A DNA stretch of 64,000 nt from Tsuneonella suprasediminis (GTDB taxonomy: Bacteria > Pseudomonadota > Alphaproteobacteria > Sphingomonadales > Sphingomonadaceae): assembly GCF_003605755.1 (NCBI RefSeq), contig NZ_RAHJ01000004.1, forward strand, positions 1 through 64,000, given 5' to 3'. Position numbers and translations under genes: made by a program. Each line of letters opens with the position of its first letter. Within the stretch, counting starts at the first letter, position 1. Under the pieces are notes generated by a model that worked only from the letters and a program-made list of their open reading frames with translations, searched no databases and was not told the DNA's origin. Of this stretch, positions 8,986 to 18,471 are shown in pieces.

Positions 8986-9048
8986 TTCCCGACAGGCGCG
9001 GCGATGCCCGGTGCAGGCATCTGAAACCGCCGCCCCCTCTGTCGGGAA
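8986..9048 (-). promoter_or_regulatory. riboswitch expression platform masking the gcvT Shine-Dalgarno
   Basis: In the transcript, TTCCCGACAG (9048 to 9039) at the 3' edge of aptamer 2 is perfectly complementary over 10 bases to CTGTCGGGAA (8995 to 8986). The latter contains the gcvT ribosome-binding site. The 5' strand overlaps conserved core nucleotides of aptamer 2 (GACAGAGGGG), so glycine-bound folding and Shine-Dalgarno masking should exclude each other. This predicts a translational ON switch. A small GATGCC/GGCATC hairpin lies between the arms. Confidence 0.75.
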
Positions 9049-9236
9049 ACCTGAGAGCTTCGACTGGCCATTCCCCACCGAACAGCCCGCCATACCCCTT
9101 CGGTGGGCACCGCCAGCGCGATGCCGCTTTCCAGAGTGTCGCATTTCCTGCCACGGTCCGGTGGCCTGAGAGATTCCGGGGCGGTTGCTCCTTCGGCGTC
9201 CCTCGTCGGTATGACGCGGGAGCTCTCCCGCGGCAG
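9033..9236 (-). ncRNA. tandem glycine riboswitch
   Basis: Two consecutive glycine aptamers lie directly upstream of gcvT. Aptamer 1 (~9125-9236) shows GCGGGAGAGCTCCCGC, CGCCGAAGGAGCAA, GGAATCTCTCAGGC, a GGACCG segment and the closing CTCTGGAAAG. Aptamer 2 (~9033-9124) shows CACCGAAGGGG, CGAAGCTCTCAGG and GACAGAGGGG. These are the hallmark conserved blocks of the gcvT RNA motif in the usual two-aptamer order. It would switch on the glycine cleavage operon when glycine is plentiful. It starts ~55 bp after the metH2 stop. Confidence 0.95.
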
Positions 9237-9291
9237 GTGTCGGATTCGCATCCGGCGACTCAGTAATCCCTGCGCGATTCCCTGCGCGCGG

Positions 9292-11919
9292 TCAATCGAG
9301 ATTGGGGCGTAACCACCGTTCGGCAGTGGCGATATCCACGCCTCTGCGCGCGGCATAGTCTTCCAACTGATCGCGCCCGATGCGGGCAACCCCGAAATAC
9401 TCGCTCTGCGGATGCGCGAAATAAAACCCGCTGACCGCCGATGTCGGCAACATCGCGTTGCTTTCGGTCAGGGTGATTCCGGCGTTCTTTTCCACTTCCA
9501 GCAGATCGAACAGGATCGGTTTCAGCGAGTGATCCGGGCACGCGGGATAGCCCGGTGCCGGGCGAATGCCACGATACTGCTCTTTGATCAGCGCGTCGTT
9601 GGTCAGTTGTTCGCCCGCGGCATAGCCCCACAGATCGGTGCGGACATGTTTGTGCAGCCGTTCCGCGAATGCCTCCGCGAAACGATCCGCCAGCGCTTTC
9701 AGCAGGATATCGGAATAGTCGTCATGATCGGCGCGGAAACGTTCGATATGCGGTTCGATCCCGTGAATGCCGACTGCGAACCCGCCGATCCAGTCGCCCG
9801 CCGGATCGATGAAGTCGGCCAGACAGTAATTCGCCCGGTCGCGGCTCTTGCGCACTTGCTGCCGCAGGAACGGCAGGCGCACGTGTTCTTCGCGGCGGAC
9901 GCGGTGGATCGTCACATCGTCACCATCGCGCGCGCAGGGCCAGAACCCGCAGACGCCGCGCGCGGTCAGCCAGTGTTCGTCGACGATCTGCTTGAGCATC
10001 GCCTTTGCATCGGCGAACAACTGGCGCGCGCTTTCGCCCACCACTTCGTCATCCAGAATCGCGGGATATGTGCCCGCCAGTTCCCATGCGCGGAAGAACG
10101 GAGTCCAGTCGAAGTGATCGACCAGATCGCGGAGCGACCAGCTATCGAACACATGGATACCGGGATCTTCGGGCGGCGCTGGCTTGTCGCTGAAATCGAC
10201 TTGCGCCGCGTTATCGCGCGCTTCTTCCAATGTCAGCAGCACGCTGGCGGTCTTGCCCGCGCGCACATCGCGCACGTGGGTATAATCGGCGGCGACTTCT
10301 TCGACATAGCTGTCGCGCTGGGTATCGGACAGCAGCTTGCTCGCCACCCCGACCGCGCGGCTGGCGTCGAGCACGTGGATCACCGGCCCGTCATAGGCCG
10401 GATCGATCCGCAGCGCGGTGTGGATCTTGCTGGTGGTCGCCCCGCCGATCAGCAGAGGAATATCCATCGCCGCGCGCTGCATCTCCTCACCCACAGTGAC
10501 CATTTCATCGAGCGACGGGGTAATCAGCCCCGAGAGGCCGATGATATCCGCGTCTTCGGCTTGCGCGGTTTCGATGATTTTCGACCAGGGGACCATCACG
10601 CCGAGGTCGATCACTTCGTACCCGTTGCACTGCAGCACGACGCCGACGATGTTCTTGCCGATATCGTGCACGTCGCCCTTCACGGTCGCCATCACGATCT
10701 TGCCCTTGGCCTTAGCGCCTTCTTCCTTCTCCGCTTCGATGAAAGGGATCAGGTGAGCCACGGCTTTCTTCATCACGCGGGCGGATTTGACGACTTGCGG
10801 CAGGAACATCTTGCCGCTGCCGAACAGATCGCCGACGACGTTCATCCCGTCCATCAGGGGGCCTTCGATCACTTCGATCGGGCGCCCGCCGCGCTCTGCG
10901 ACAGCCAGACGCGCTTCTTCGGTATCGGCCACGACATCGGCGTCGATCCCTTTGACCAGCGCGTGTTCCAGCCGCCGTTCGACCGGCCAGCCGCGCCATT
11001 CGGCGGCCTGCTTTTCGTCTTCCTTGCTCTTGCCCTTATAGCTTTCGGCGAGCGCGATCAGCCGTTCGGTCGCATCGGGGCGACGCATCAGGATCACATC
11101 TTCGCAGGCAGCGCGCAGTTCAGGGTCGATATCATCGTAGATGTCGAGCTGCCCCGCGTTGACGATGGCCATATCCAGCCCGGCAGGTATCGCGTGATAG
11201 AGGAATACCGAATGCATCGCCCGGCGCACGGTTTCGTTACCGCGGAAACTGAAGCTGAGGTTCGACAGGCCGCCGCTGCAATGGACATGCGGGCACGCCA
11301 GCCGGATTTCGCGCACCGCTTCGATGAAATCGAGCGCGTAGCGATCGTGTTCCTCGATCCCGGTCGCCACTGCAAACACATTGGCATCGAAGATGATGTC
11401 TTCAGGCGGGAAGCCGATCCCGGTCAGCAGGTCATAGGCGCGAGTGCAGATTTCGACCTTGCGCTCTTTCGTATCGGCCTGCCCCGCTTCGTCGAACGCC
11501 ATGACGACGACCGCCGCGCCATAGTCCATGCATTTGCGCGCATGGTCGAGGAACTGTTCCTCCCCCTCCTTCATGCTGATCGAATTGACGATCGGTTTGC
11601 CCGACACGCATTTCAGGCCCGCTTCGATCACGTCCCACTTGGAACTGTCGATCATCACCGGCACACGCGCGATATCGGGTTCGGCAGCGATCAGTTTCAG
11701 AAACGTGGTCATCGCCTCGACAGCGTCGAGCAGGCCTTCGTCCATGTTGACATCGACCACTTGCGCGCCGTTTTCCACCTGCTGGCGCGCGACTTCGACG
11801 GCGGCGGCATAATCGCCTGCCATGACGAGTTTCTTGAACCGGGCCGAACCGGTCACATTGGTCCGCTCACCAATATTGACGAATTGCGAGCCGGAAGAGG
11901 CAGTGGTCTGATCGTTCAT
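9292..11919 (-). CDS. metH2: methionine synthase, folate-/cobalamin-binding and reactivation part
   Basis: An 875-residue cobalamin-dependent methionine synthase lacking the homocysteine domain. In order it has a pterin-binding domain ([16 protein letters not shown], ~10-270), a B12 cap and B12-binding domain with the cobalamin-ligand signature DVHDIGKN and [11 protein letters not shown], and the AdoMet reactivation domain at the C-terminus ([28 protein letters not shown]). It must act with the separate MetH1 protein, 23 bp upstream. The ATG at 11919 ([17 protein letters not shown]) is preceded by GGAC; a further upstream extension is out of register with the family start. The split enzyme is common in sphingomonads and Caulobacter. 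Confidence 0.96.
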   Translation of the reverse strand: MNDQTTASSGSQFVNIGERTNVTGSARFKKLVMAGDYAAAVEVARQQVENGAQVVDVNMDEGLLDAVEAMTTFLKLIAAEPDIARVPVMIDSSKWDVIEAGLKCVSGKPIVNSISMKEGEEQFLDHARKCMDYGAAVVVMAFDEAGQADTKERKVEICTRAYDLLTGIGFPPEDIIFDANVFAVATGIEEHDRYALDFIEAVREIRLACPHVHCSGGLSNLSFSFRGNETVRRAMHSVFLYHAIPAGLDMAIVNAGQLDIYDDIDPELRAACEDVILMRRPDATERLIALAESYKGKSKEDEKQAAEWRGWPVERRLEHALVKGIDADVVADTEEARLAVAERGGRPIEVIEGPLMDGMNVVGDLFGSGKMFLPQVVKSARVMKKAVAHLIPFIEAEKEEGAKAKGKIVMATVKGDVHDIGKNIVGVVLQCNGYEVIDLGVMVPWSKIIETAQAEDADIIGLSGLITPSLDEMVTVGEEMQRAAMDIPLLIGGATTSKIHTALRIDPAYDGPVIHVLDASRAVGVASKLLSDTQRDSYVEEVAADYTHVRDVRAGKTASVLLTLEEARDNAAQVDFSDKPAPPEDPGIHVFDSWSLRDLVDHFDWTPFFRAWELAGTYPAILDDEVVGESARQLFADAKAMLKQIVDEHWLTARGVCGFWPCARDGDDVTIHRVRREEHVRLPFLRQQVRKSRDRANYCLADFIDPAGDWIGGFAVGIHGIEPHIERFRADHDDYSDILLKALADRFAEAFAERLHKHVRTDLWGYAAGEQLTNDALIKEQYRGIRPAPGYPACPDHSLKPILFDLLEVEKNAGITLTESNAMLPTSAVSGFYFAHPQSEYFGVARIGRDQLEDYAARRGVDIATAERWLRPNLD

Positions 11920-11942
11920 TGTATGTCCGGTATCGGGCGCGC

Positions 11943-12989
11943 TCAGGCGGCCATCGTAAAGGGTTCGAGCCCGGCGAGCCGCGTGGCGACTTCGGGGGTC
12001 GGTATGGCGCGCGGCGTAGAGTGCGCCACCGCCTGCGCGATCGCGGCGATATGCGCGGGCGTCGATCCGCAGCATCCGCCCAGCACGTTGACAGTGCCGT
12101 TTTCCGCCCATGCCTTGAGCATTCCGGCGGTGGTTTCCGGCGCTTCATCGTATTCGCCCAGTTCGTTGGGCAGACCAGCGTTGGGATAGGCCATGATCAG
12201 CGTATCCGCGATCCGGCTGAGCAACTGTATATGCGGGCGCAACTGTTCCGCCCCGAACGAACAGTTCAGCCCCACGGTCAGCGGTTTGGCGTGGCGCACG
12301 GCGTGCCAGAATGCCTCCACCGTGTGGCCCGACAGATTGCGCCCCGACAGGTCGGTCAGCGTCATCGACAGCATGATTGGCACGTCGCGGCCCAGTTCGC
12401 GCTCCAGCTTGCGCACGGCCATGATCCCGGCCTTGCAATTGAGCGTGTCGAACACCGTTTCGATCAGAATAAAATCCGCCCCGCCCTCTACCAGAGCGGC
12501 GGCCTGTTCGTGATAGACATCGACCAGATAATCGAAATCGATCTCGCGAAAACCGGGGTCTTCGACATCGGGCGACAGCGACAGAGTCTTGTTGGTTGGC
12601 CCGATGGCCCCGGCGACGAAGCGCGGGCGGCCATCTTTCGCGGCGAATTCATCCGCCACCTGCCGCGCCAGCCGCGCCGATGCCAGATTGATATCGCGCA
12701 CCAGATGTTCGGCCCCGTAATCCGCCTGACTGATACGGTTGGCCGAAAAGGTATTGGTTTCCGCGATATCGGCCCCCGCCTCGAAATAGGCGCGGTGGAT
12801 CGATTCGGGCACGTCGGGCTTCGACAGCGCGAGGATGTCGTTGTTGCCTTTCTGATCGTGCGTCAGACCCAGATCGCCGGCATAGTCGGCTTCGGACAGT
12901 TTCCAGTTCTGGATTTCCGTGCCGAAGGCACCGTCGGTAATCAGCACGCGCTGCGCCGCCTGATCGATGAATTGCTGGCGGACACTCAC
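11943..12989 (-). CDS. metH1: methionine synthase, homocysteine methyltransferase domain
   Basis: A 348-residue homocysteine S-methyltransferase domain, normally the first domain of MetH. Zinc ligands are visible as [12 protein letters not shown] and as the adjacent pair in [12 protein letters not shown]. It starts [24 protein letters not shown] as expected. The GTG at 12989 overlaps the metF TGA by four bases (GTGA), with GGGAGA upstream, and is preferred to an upstream in-frame ATG at 13028 inside metF. It binds and activates homocysteine and would receive the methyl from the cobalamin of MetH2. Confidence 0.95.
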   Translation of the reverse strand: MSVRQQFIDQAAQRVLITDGAFGTEIQNWKLSEADYAGDLGLTHDQKGNNDILALSKPDVPESIHRAYFEAGADIAETNTFSANRISQADYGAEHLVRDINLASARLARQVADEFAAKDGRPRFVAGAIGPTNKTLSLSPDVEDPGFREIDFDYLVDVYHEQAAALVEGGADFILIETVFDTLNCKAGIMAVRKLERELGRDVPIMLSMTLTDLSGRNLSGHTVEAFWHAVRHAKPLTVGLNCSFGAEQLRPHIQLLSRIADTLIMAYPNAGLPNELGEYDEAPETTAGMLKAWAENGTVNVLGGCCGSTPAHIAAIAQAVAHSTPRAIPTPEVATRLAGLEPFTMAA

Positions 12990-13885
12990 TGGCTGTCTCC
13001 CGTCGCGCGCAGACCGAGCAACTGGCACACCGCAAATGCCTGATCCGCCCGGTTGAGCGTGTAAAAATGAAAATCGCGCACCCCGCCATCATACAGGCGG
13101 CGGCAGAAATCGGCGGCAACCGTCGCGGCGACCAGCGCGCGCGGGCCGGGGCGTTCGTCCAGCCCGTCGAACAGGCTTTCCATCCATCCCGGAATCGCGG
13201 TGTTCGCGCTCATCCGCCGGATCGCGGCAAAAGTCGTCACCGGCATGATACCAGGCAGGATCGGCACATCGATTCCCGCCGCCAGCGCCTTGTCCAGAAA
13301 ACGGAAATAGGCGTCTGTCGAATAGAAGAACTGCGTAATCGCCTGGCTGGCCCCGGCATCGATCTTGCGCTTCAGGTTATCGAGATCGGCCTGCGCGCTG
13401 TCCGCTTCGGGATGCACTTCGGGATAGGCCGCGACCGAGATTTCGAAATCGTGCCGTTTCCGCAATCCTTCCACCAGATCGGCCGCACTTGCATAGCCAT
13501 CGGGATGCGGAATGAAACGCCCGCCGCTGTCGGGTGGCGGATCGCCGCGCAGCGCGACGATATGGCGCACGCCCGCGTCCCAGTATGCATCGACGATTTC
13601 GTCGATCTCTCGCTTCGATGCGCCCACGCATGTCAGGTGCGCGGCAGGGGTCAGCGGAGTTTCGGTTACCAGCCGGGCAACGGTGGCGTGGGTCCGTTCG
13701 CGGGTCGAACCGCCCGCGCCATATGTCACCGAAACGAAGCGCGGGTTGAGCGGTGCCAGTTCCTTGATCGCGTTCCATAGCTGGGTTTCCATCTTCTCGC
13801 TCTTGGGCGGGAAGAATTCGAACGACACGCCGATATCGCCGGGCAGCGCCGCGAAAGCGGGCTCCTGCGGGGCTGGGGTATTCAT
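12986..13885 (-). CDS. metF: methylenetetrahydrofolate reductase
   Basis: A 299-residue FAD-dependent reductase that makes 5-methyl-THF for MetH. GVSFEFFPPKSEKME near the N-terminus holds the catalytic glutamate (E23), SVTYGAGGSTRERT follows, and HLTCVG and ALRGDPP form the folate and flavin site. Its ATG shares one base with the stop of the ArsR-methyltransferase gene (TGATG), and its own stop overlaps metH1, so the four genes look translationally coupled. Length is typical of bacterial MetF. Confidence 0.97.
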   Translation of the reverse strand: MNTPAPQEPAFAALPGDIGVSFEFFPPKSEKMETQLWNAIKELAPLNPRFVSVTYGAGGSTRERTHATVARLVTETPLTPAAHLTCVGASKREIDEIVDAYWDAGVRHIVALRGDPPPDSGGRFIPHPDGYASAADLVEGLRKRHDFEISVAAYPEVHPEADSAQADLDNLKRKIDAGASQAITQFFYSTDAYFRFLDKALAAGIDVPILPGIMPVTTFAAIRRMSANTAIPGWMESLFDGLDERPGPRALVAATVAADFCRRLYDGGVRDFHFYTLNRADQAFAVCQLLGLRATGDSQ

Positions 13886-14919
13886 CAGGAAACCTTTCGC
13901 GAACGGTCCGCGCCGGGCGCGGCAGAATGGCTGTGGGTATAGGTGTTGTCGGCAGTGGGCTGGCGCTGGCCGGTCCAGACTTTAACCACCAGTTCCCCCC
14001 CTTCGCAGGCATGCGGAGCACCGGGGGTAAAGCCATGCGCGGCCAGCATTTCCGCCATCTGCGCGTCTGCGAAACCCAGCCGCGCATGGGCGTGTTCGCG
14101 CCGCAGTTCCTCGCGCGAATGGGTCGCCAGATCGGCAATCGCGATGGTCCCGCCCGCACGGCACACCCGCGCCGCTTCTGCCAGGGCAAAGCCGGGTTCC
14201 TGCGCGTAGTGCAGCACCTGATGGAACACCACCGTATCGAAACTGCCCGGTTCGAACGGCAGCGCGCCCAGATCGCCCTGAACCAATGCCACCCGTTCAG
14301 CCGGGAAATCCTGCAACCGCGCGCGGGCGAGCCGCAGCATTTCGGGGCTTTTGTCCAGGCCGGTCACATGATCGGCATAAGGTTCCAGCAGTTCGGCAAT
14401 CCGCCCGGTGCCCGTGCCGATATCGAGCACTTTGCCCAAGGGCTGCGCCGATAGCGCCGCGACCAGCGCCGCCTCCACCGTTTCCGCCGGAGCGAACAGC
14501 GCACGCAGGCGATCCCATTCCGACGCATGGGCCGCGAAATAGGCAGCGGCGGCCTTTTCCCGATTGGCGCGGATATCGGCCAGATGGCGGCGATCTTCGG
14601 TGCACTGGCGCGCGAAAGCGGTGTCTTCCCCTTCGGCAACCAGCAGCAGTTCGGCGGCGGCCTGCCGGGTGCGCGCACCGGCGTCCGCCCCCTCGGCAGG
14701 TGGCTGGCTGAGGAACACCCAGCTTCCCTCCCGCCGTTTTTCCAGCAGGCCCGCATCGCACAGGATCGCCACATGGCGCGATACGCGCGGCTGGCTCTGC
14801 CCCAATACTTGCGCCAGCTCGCCCACGGCCAGCTCCATCGCTCCGGCCAGCCGGAGGATGCGCTGGCGCGTCGGATCGGCCATTGCACGGATGAGGACAT
14901 CGATGTTCACGAGGGACAT
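13885..14919 (-). CDS. ArsR-type regulator fused to a SAM-dependent methyltransferase
   Basis: A 344-residue two-domain protein. Residues 1-100 are an ArsR winged helix-turn-helix (MADPTRQRILRL, LAQVLGQSQPRVSRHVAILCDAGLLEKRREG). Residues ~140-325 are a class I methyltransferase with VLDIGTGTGRIAELL as motif I and GSFDTVVFHQVLHYAQEPGFAL. No ArsR metal-binding Cys cluster is visible. As the first gene of the metF-metH1-metH2 unit, it is a good candidate for a repressor that reads SAM or S-adenosylhomocysteine through its own methyltransferase fold; that is an inference from context. The ATG at 14919 sits three bases from a palindrome and has no Shine-Dalgarno, which suits a leaderless message. 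Confidence 0.9.
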   Translation of the reverse strand: MSLVNIDVLIRAMADPTRQRILRLAGAMELAVGELAQVLGQSQPRVSRHVAILCDAGLLEKRREGSWVFLSQPPAEGADAGARTRQAAAELLLVAEGEDTAFARQCTEDRRHLADIRANREKAAAAYFAAHASEWDRLRALFAPAETVEAALVAALSAQPLGKVLDIGTGTGRIAELLEPYADHVTGLDKSPEMLRLARARLQDFPAERVALVQGDLGALPFEPGSFDTVVFHQVLHYAQEPGFALAEAARVCRAGGTIAIADLATHSREELRREHAHARLGFADAQMAEMLAAHGFTPGAPHACEGGELVVKVWTGQRQPTADNTYTHSHSAAPGADRSRKVS

Positions 14920-14921
14920 AA

Positions 14922-14937
14922 AGATATGTTTATATCT
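14922..14937 (-). promoter_or_regulatory. palindromic operator candidate upstream of the ArsR-met operon
   Basis: AGATAT-AAAC-ATATCT (minus-strand reading) is a perfect 6-bp-arm inverted repeat ending two bases before the ATG. Its AT-rich core could double as the -10 element of a leaderless promoter. The size and symmetry fit an ArsR-type dimer, so autoregulation is likely but inferred. Confidence 0.6.
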
Positions 14938-14962
14938 AAAAAGTCAACCCGCGATTAAGCGC

Positions 14963-16864
14963 TCACTCCGCATCGGCAGGGGATTGCGGGCTATCCGCCC
15001 GAATAAGTTCGAATAATTCGGCTCTGCCAGTGCTCAGCCCGCTTTTTTCCAGTCGGTAGCCGGGCTGATCGATCAGTGCGCGGGTAACGAAGCGCGGCCA
15101 GATATAGACCCGGTATCCGCGATCGATTGCCTGATCGATCAGATCGAAATCGAACTTGCCAGTGCCGATATTGCGCTGTGCGATCACATGCCCCGGCTCC
15201 AGCGCCCAGCCGACAAGAAACGGCGCCGGGATAAAGGCCAGCGAATTGGCGGGCATCTGCCCGTATTCGCGGCTCAGCACATTGGCCCGGTCGCGGGTCC
15301 GCTGGCTGTCGTGCAGGTCGCCCCATCCCAGCATGGCCGCCATGCCGATCCCCGCGCCGACCGCCACCATCGCCAGCGACCGCAGCGCGGCCTGCCCGCG
15401 CCAGCGCAGCCCTGCCGCCAGAGCCAGCGCAGCGGTGATCAGGAACAACCACGTCGGCAGTATCTGGTTGGCCCCGGCAATATGGGTCGGGTGCCATTCG
15501 ACCCACATCAGATGCGCGGCAACGCCCAGCGCCGCGCCCAGTATCAGCTTGCGCTTCGTCGCGGTGCCTGCCTGCGCCAGTTCCACGATCAGCGATGCCG
15601 CGAACACCGCGAGCAATGGCACCAGCGGCAGGAAATAACGCATGTTGATGCCCATCCCGCCGTGCCAGTCTTTCGGGAAGAACGGCAGGCTCCACACCAG
15701 TGCCAGCAGCGCCACGGTCCAGCGGATGCGCCGGTCGATCCCCCGCCCGGCATAGACCAGCGCGGCCAGCACACCGAGCCAGGGCATCGATTGCCCCAGC
15801 GCTTTCTTCCAGAAACCCCAGTAGCTGAGCGTGCCGTTGGGCAAATGCTGCATCCCCGGCTGCATCGCCTGCACATATGTCGCATCGACCACCAGCGCCC
15901 AGAACCCGTGCAGGTATCGCCACACGAACGCATGGGCGACCACCGCCGCAATCAGAGCCAGTGCACCTGCGATCCACAGCGCGGGCCGCCAGTTGGCGAT
16001 CCGCTGGCTATAGCGATCCCATGCCAGCCGCCCGGCAACCGCCAGCAACCCGGCCACGACCAGTCCCGCCATCGCCAGCGCGTGGGAGGCGAAGTTGGTC
16101 CCGCCCGCCATCTCCTGTCCGTAGGACACAGGATTGAGCGTGCCGAACTTCGCCAGATTGGCCAGCGATGCCAGCACCACGAACGGCGCGAAGCCCGCGC
16201 CGGTCAGCGCAAGGCGATAAAATGGCCGGTCGGCAAACAGAAACAGCGCCATCGCCAGCGCGGGCACCGCCAGCACCGTATCGGTGCGGAACAGCAGGCC
16301 CAGCCCGATCAGCGCCCCGATGGCGAGCGAGCGGCGCGCCCTGCCCTGCGCGTCGGTCATGCTGTCGAACGACAGCGACAACGCGCCCGTCACACACATC
16401 ACGCTGACCGCATGGGGCCAGACCGCAAACGCATATTCGAGGAAGAAACTGGCGCCGAGCAACAGCGCACATGCCGCCAGCGCCACCCGCTGCCCGCCGA
16501 AATGCCGCGCCGCCATGCGCCACAGCAGCCACACCGTGACCGCGGCGGACAGACTGTTGAGCAGCATCATCCCGTGCATACCGAACAGCGCAAGCAACGG
16601 TGCGCCCAGCACCGACATGCCCGGCGGATACTGCGGCACGATACCGTGCGGCCCCGCCACCATCAGCATCGGTTTCAACTGGTTGGAAACGACGCCTGCA
16701 ATCCCGTTGTCGATGGCAAAGCCACCGCTGCGCCACATCGCATCGGCCCCGGCATAGAGGATGAATTCGTCAATCGTGAACAGCCCGGATGACATCTGGA
16801 ACGTCGCAATGGCAAACACCAGCAACAGCAGCCCCAGCGCCGCCCATGATCGTGCCGATATCAC
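14963..16864 (-). CDS. GT39-like membrane glycosyltransferase or polytopic glycan protein
   Basis: A 633-residue protein with about a dozen hydrophobic segments. An early acidic residue follows the first segment (FTIDEFILYAGADAMWRSGGF), as in the PMT/ArnT-type membrane transferases that use lipid-linked sugars. The C-terminal ~130 residues form a soluble tail (FDLIDQAIDRGYRVYIWPRF). No exact substrate can be given. It ends 44 bp before the ArsR-met operon and is divergent from the flippase gene across 209 bp. It belongs by position to the surface-glycan set. Confidence 0.65.
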   Translation of the reverse strand: MISARSWAALGLLLLVFAIATFQMSSGLFTIDEFILYAGADAMWRSGGFAIDNGIAGVVSNQLKPMLMVAGPHGIVPQYPPGMSVLGAPLLALFGMHGMMLLNSLSAAVTVWLLWRMAARHFGGQRVALAACALLLGASFFLEYAFAVWPHAVSVMCVTGALSLSFDSMTDAQGRARRSLAIGALIGLGLLFRTDTVLAVPALAMALFLFADRPFYRLALTGAGFAPFVVLASLANLAKFGTLNPVSYGQEMAGGTNFASHALAMAGLVVAGLLAVAGRLAWDRYSQRIANWRPALWIAGALALIAAVVAHAFVWRYLHGFWALVVDATYVQAMQPGMQHLPNGTLSYWGFWKKALGQSMPWLGVLAALVYAGRGIDRRIRWTVALLALVWSLPFFPKDWHGGMGINMRYFLPLVPLLAVFAASLIVELAQAGTATKRKLILGAALGVAAHLMWVEWHPTHIAGANQILPTWLFLITAALALAAGLRWRGQAALRSLAMVAVGAGIGMAAMLGWGDLHDSQRTRDRANVLSREYGQMPANSLAFIPAPFLVGWALEPGHVIAQRNIGTGKFDFDLIDQAIDRGYRVYIWPRFVTRALIDQPGYRLEKSGLSTGRAELFELIRADSPQSPADAE

Positions 16865-17073
16865 GCGCGGAAATCCCGGCTGCTGACGGATGCGCCGCTC
16901 GACACAGAGCGGAAACCTATGAAGCGAAATGGGGATGCCATCATTGTCCGGGTTCTTTATGGGAAAGTGTGCAAAGGGGGTTTAGCCGATCCGGCAGGAT
17001 TGCGGAACGCCCCCGTTTCCATCACCCCCGCCCGGCCCGGCGGCGCGCGCCATAGCAGGACGATGTCGATACT

Positions 17074-18429
17074 GTGAGCAGTTTCAGCCGCCTCTGGCAA
17101 TTTGCCTTGTACGAAGGGCGCAAGCTGGCCGCCGGCCCCATCGCGCGCGCCAGCGGACTGAGCATGGCGATCCGCCTGTCGGGCATGGGCCTGCTGTTCG
17201 TTCAGGCGGTACTGACCGCGCGCCTGCTCGGCCCGGCGGGATATGGCACCACGGCGACGGTGCTGTCCGCCGCGCAAGTCCTGTCGAGCGCGGCAATGCT
17301 GGGATTCGGGGCACTGGCGGTGCGCGAAGTGCCCGCGCGGCGCGCGGCAGAGCAACCAGTCGCGCTGGCGGCATTCCTCCGTTTCTCTTTCCTCGCGACA
17401 CTGGCCGTCAGCCTGATCGTCGCGCTGGTGGCATCGCTGGCGCTGATGCCTGCGATTCCTGTGGCAGAGACGATGCGCCACCCGTTTGCGCTGGGCGGGA
17501 TACTGGTGATGCCGCTGGCCTTCGTCGCCCTGTTCCGGGGCTGGGCACAAGGTTTCGGGCAAATCGCGATGGCGCAAGTGCCGGGTGAATTCCTGCGCCC
17601 GGCGGTGATGGTGTCGGTTCTGGTCACAGTGGCGATTGTCGGGCTGGCGTTCGACCCTGCTGAATATCTGATCGCCGCCACGGTCGCCGCGCTGGTGGCG
17701 GCGGTGGTGGCATGGGTGTGGATCGCCCACAAGGAATTGCGCCACTTGCCCGCACCGGGCGACTGGGTGGGCGGGCGCGCGATCATAGCGGCGTCGTTCC
17801 CCTTTCTGGGCATGGGGATGATCGCGATTTTGCAAGGTGAACTGAACACACTGCTGCTGGCGGCACTGGCCGGGCCGCGAGAGACAGGCCTGTTCCAGCC
17901 GGTCGCGCGGCTGATGCCGCTGCTCGCCCTGCCGATACAGGCGGCCAGTATGCGCTATGCCCCGCGCATGGCCGAATTCTGGCAACGGGGGGAACACGAA
18001 CGCATCCTGTCGGTCACCGGCACGTTCACCTGGACCACGACCCTGCTCACTCTGCTGGCGGGGCTGGCAATTGCCGGTGCGGGGCCGTGGCTGATGCTGG
18101 TGTTCGGGCGCGATTTCGGCGCCAGTGCGCCGCTGCTGTGGATCGTCGCCGCCGCGCAGGTGTTCAACGCCGCCTGCGGACCGTTGGGCGTGGTGTTCAG
18201 CATGGCCGGGCGAACGGGGATCGCGGTGTTCGGGCAACTGGCCGGGCTGGCGGTCAATATCGCGGTGGGGGTGCTGTTCATCCCGCACTATGGCGCGGCA
18301 GCGGCGGCGATGGGCATTCTGGCGGCGACAGTGACGTGGAATGTCGTGCTGCTGATCGCGATCCGGCGGATATTGGGGATCGATACCTCGATCCTTGGCG
18401 TGCTCACCCGCCGACGCGATGCCCGCTGA
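17074..18429 (+). CDS. polysaccharide flippase (MOP/Wzx-like)
   Basis: A 451-residue protein with 12-14 hydrophobic segments, typical of the oligosaccharide flippases. RASGLSMAIRLSGMGLLFVQAVLTARLLGPAGYG near the N-terminus matches the family's 'R-L-G-P-x-x-Y-G' entry motif. It would move undecaprenol-linked glycan repeats across the inner membrane. The GTG at 17074 is the first in-frame start after the intergenic region. It converges with the pyruvyl transferase gene. Confidence 0.8.
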   Translation: MSSFSRLWQFALYEGRKLAAGPIARASGLSMAIRLSGMGLLFVQAVLTARLLGPAGYGTTATVLSAAQVLSSAAMLGFGALAVREVPARRAAEQPVALAAFLRFSFLATLAVSLIVALVASLALMPAIPVAETMRHPFALGGILVMPLAFVALFRGWAQGFGQIAMAQVPGEFLRPAVMVSVLVTVAIVGLAFDPAEYLIAATVAALVAAVVAWVWIAHKELRHLPAPGDWVGGRAIIAASFPFLGMGMIAILQGELNTLLLAALAGPRETGLFQPVARLMPLLALPIQAASMRYAPRMAEFWQRGEHERILSVTGTFTWTTTLLTLLAGLAIAGAGPWLMLVFGRDFGASAPLLWIVAAAQVFNAACGPLGVVFSMAGRTGIAVFGQLAGLAVNIAVGVLFIPHYGAAAAAMGILAATVTWNVVLLIAIRRILGIDTSILGVLTRRRDAR

Positions 18430-18471
18430 GACGTGGGCCGTTGAGACACTGGCCGCTGAAGGCGCGCCGCT

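Noticed and set aside
8980-9144. N-terminal extension of GcvT upstream of 8979
   Set aside because: The extension is encoded by the glycine riboswitch and has no similarity to T proteins.
9412-12189. 925-codon open frame opposite metH2 and metH1
   Set aside because: It is an antisense shadow caused by GC-rich codon use. The His/Arg-rich translation matches no family, while the other strand is a clear methionine synthase.
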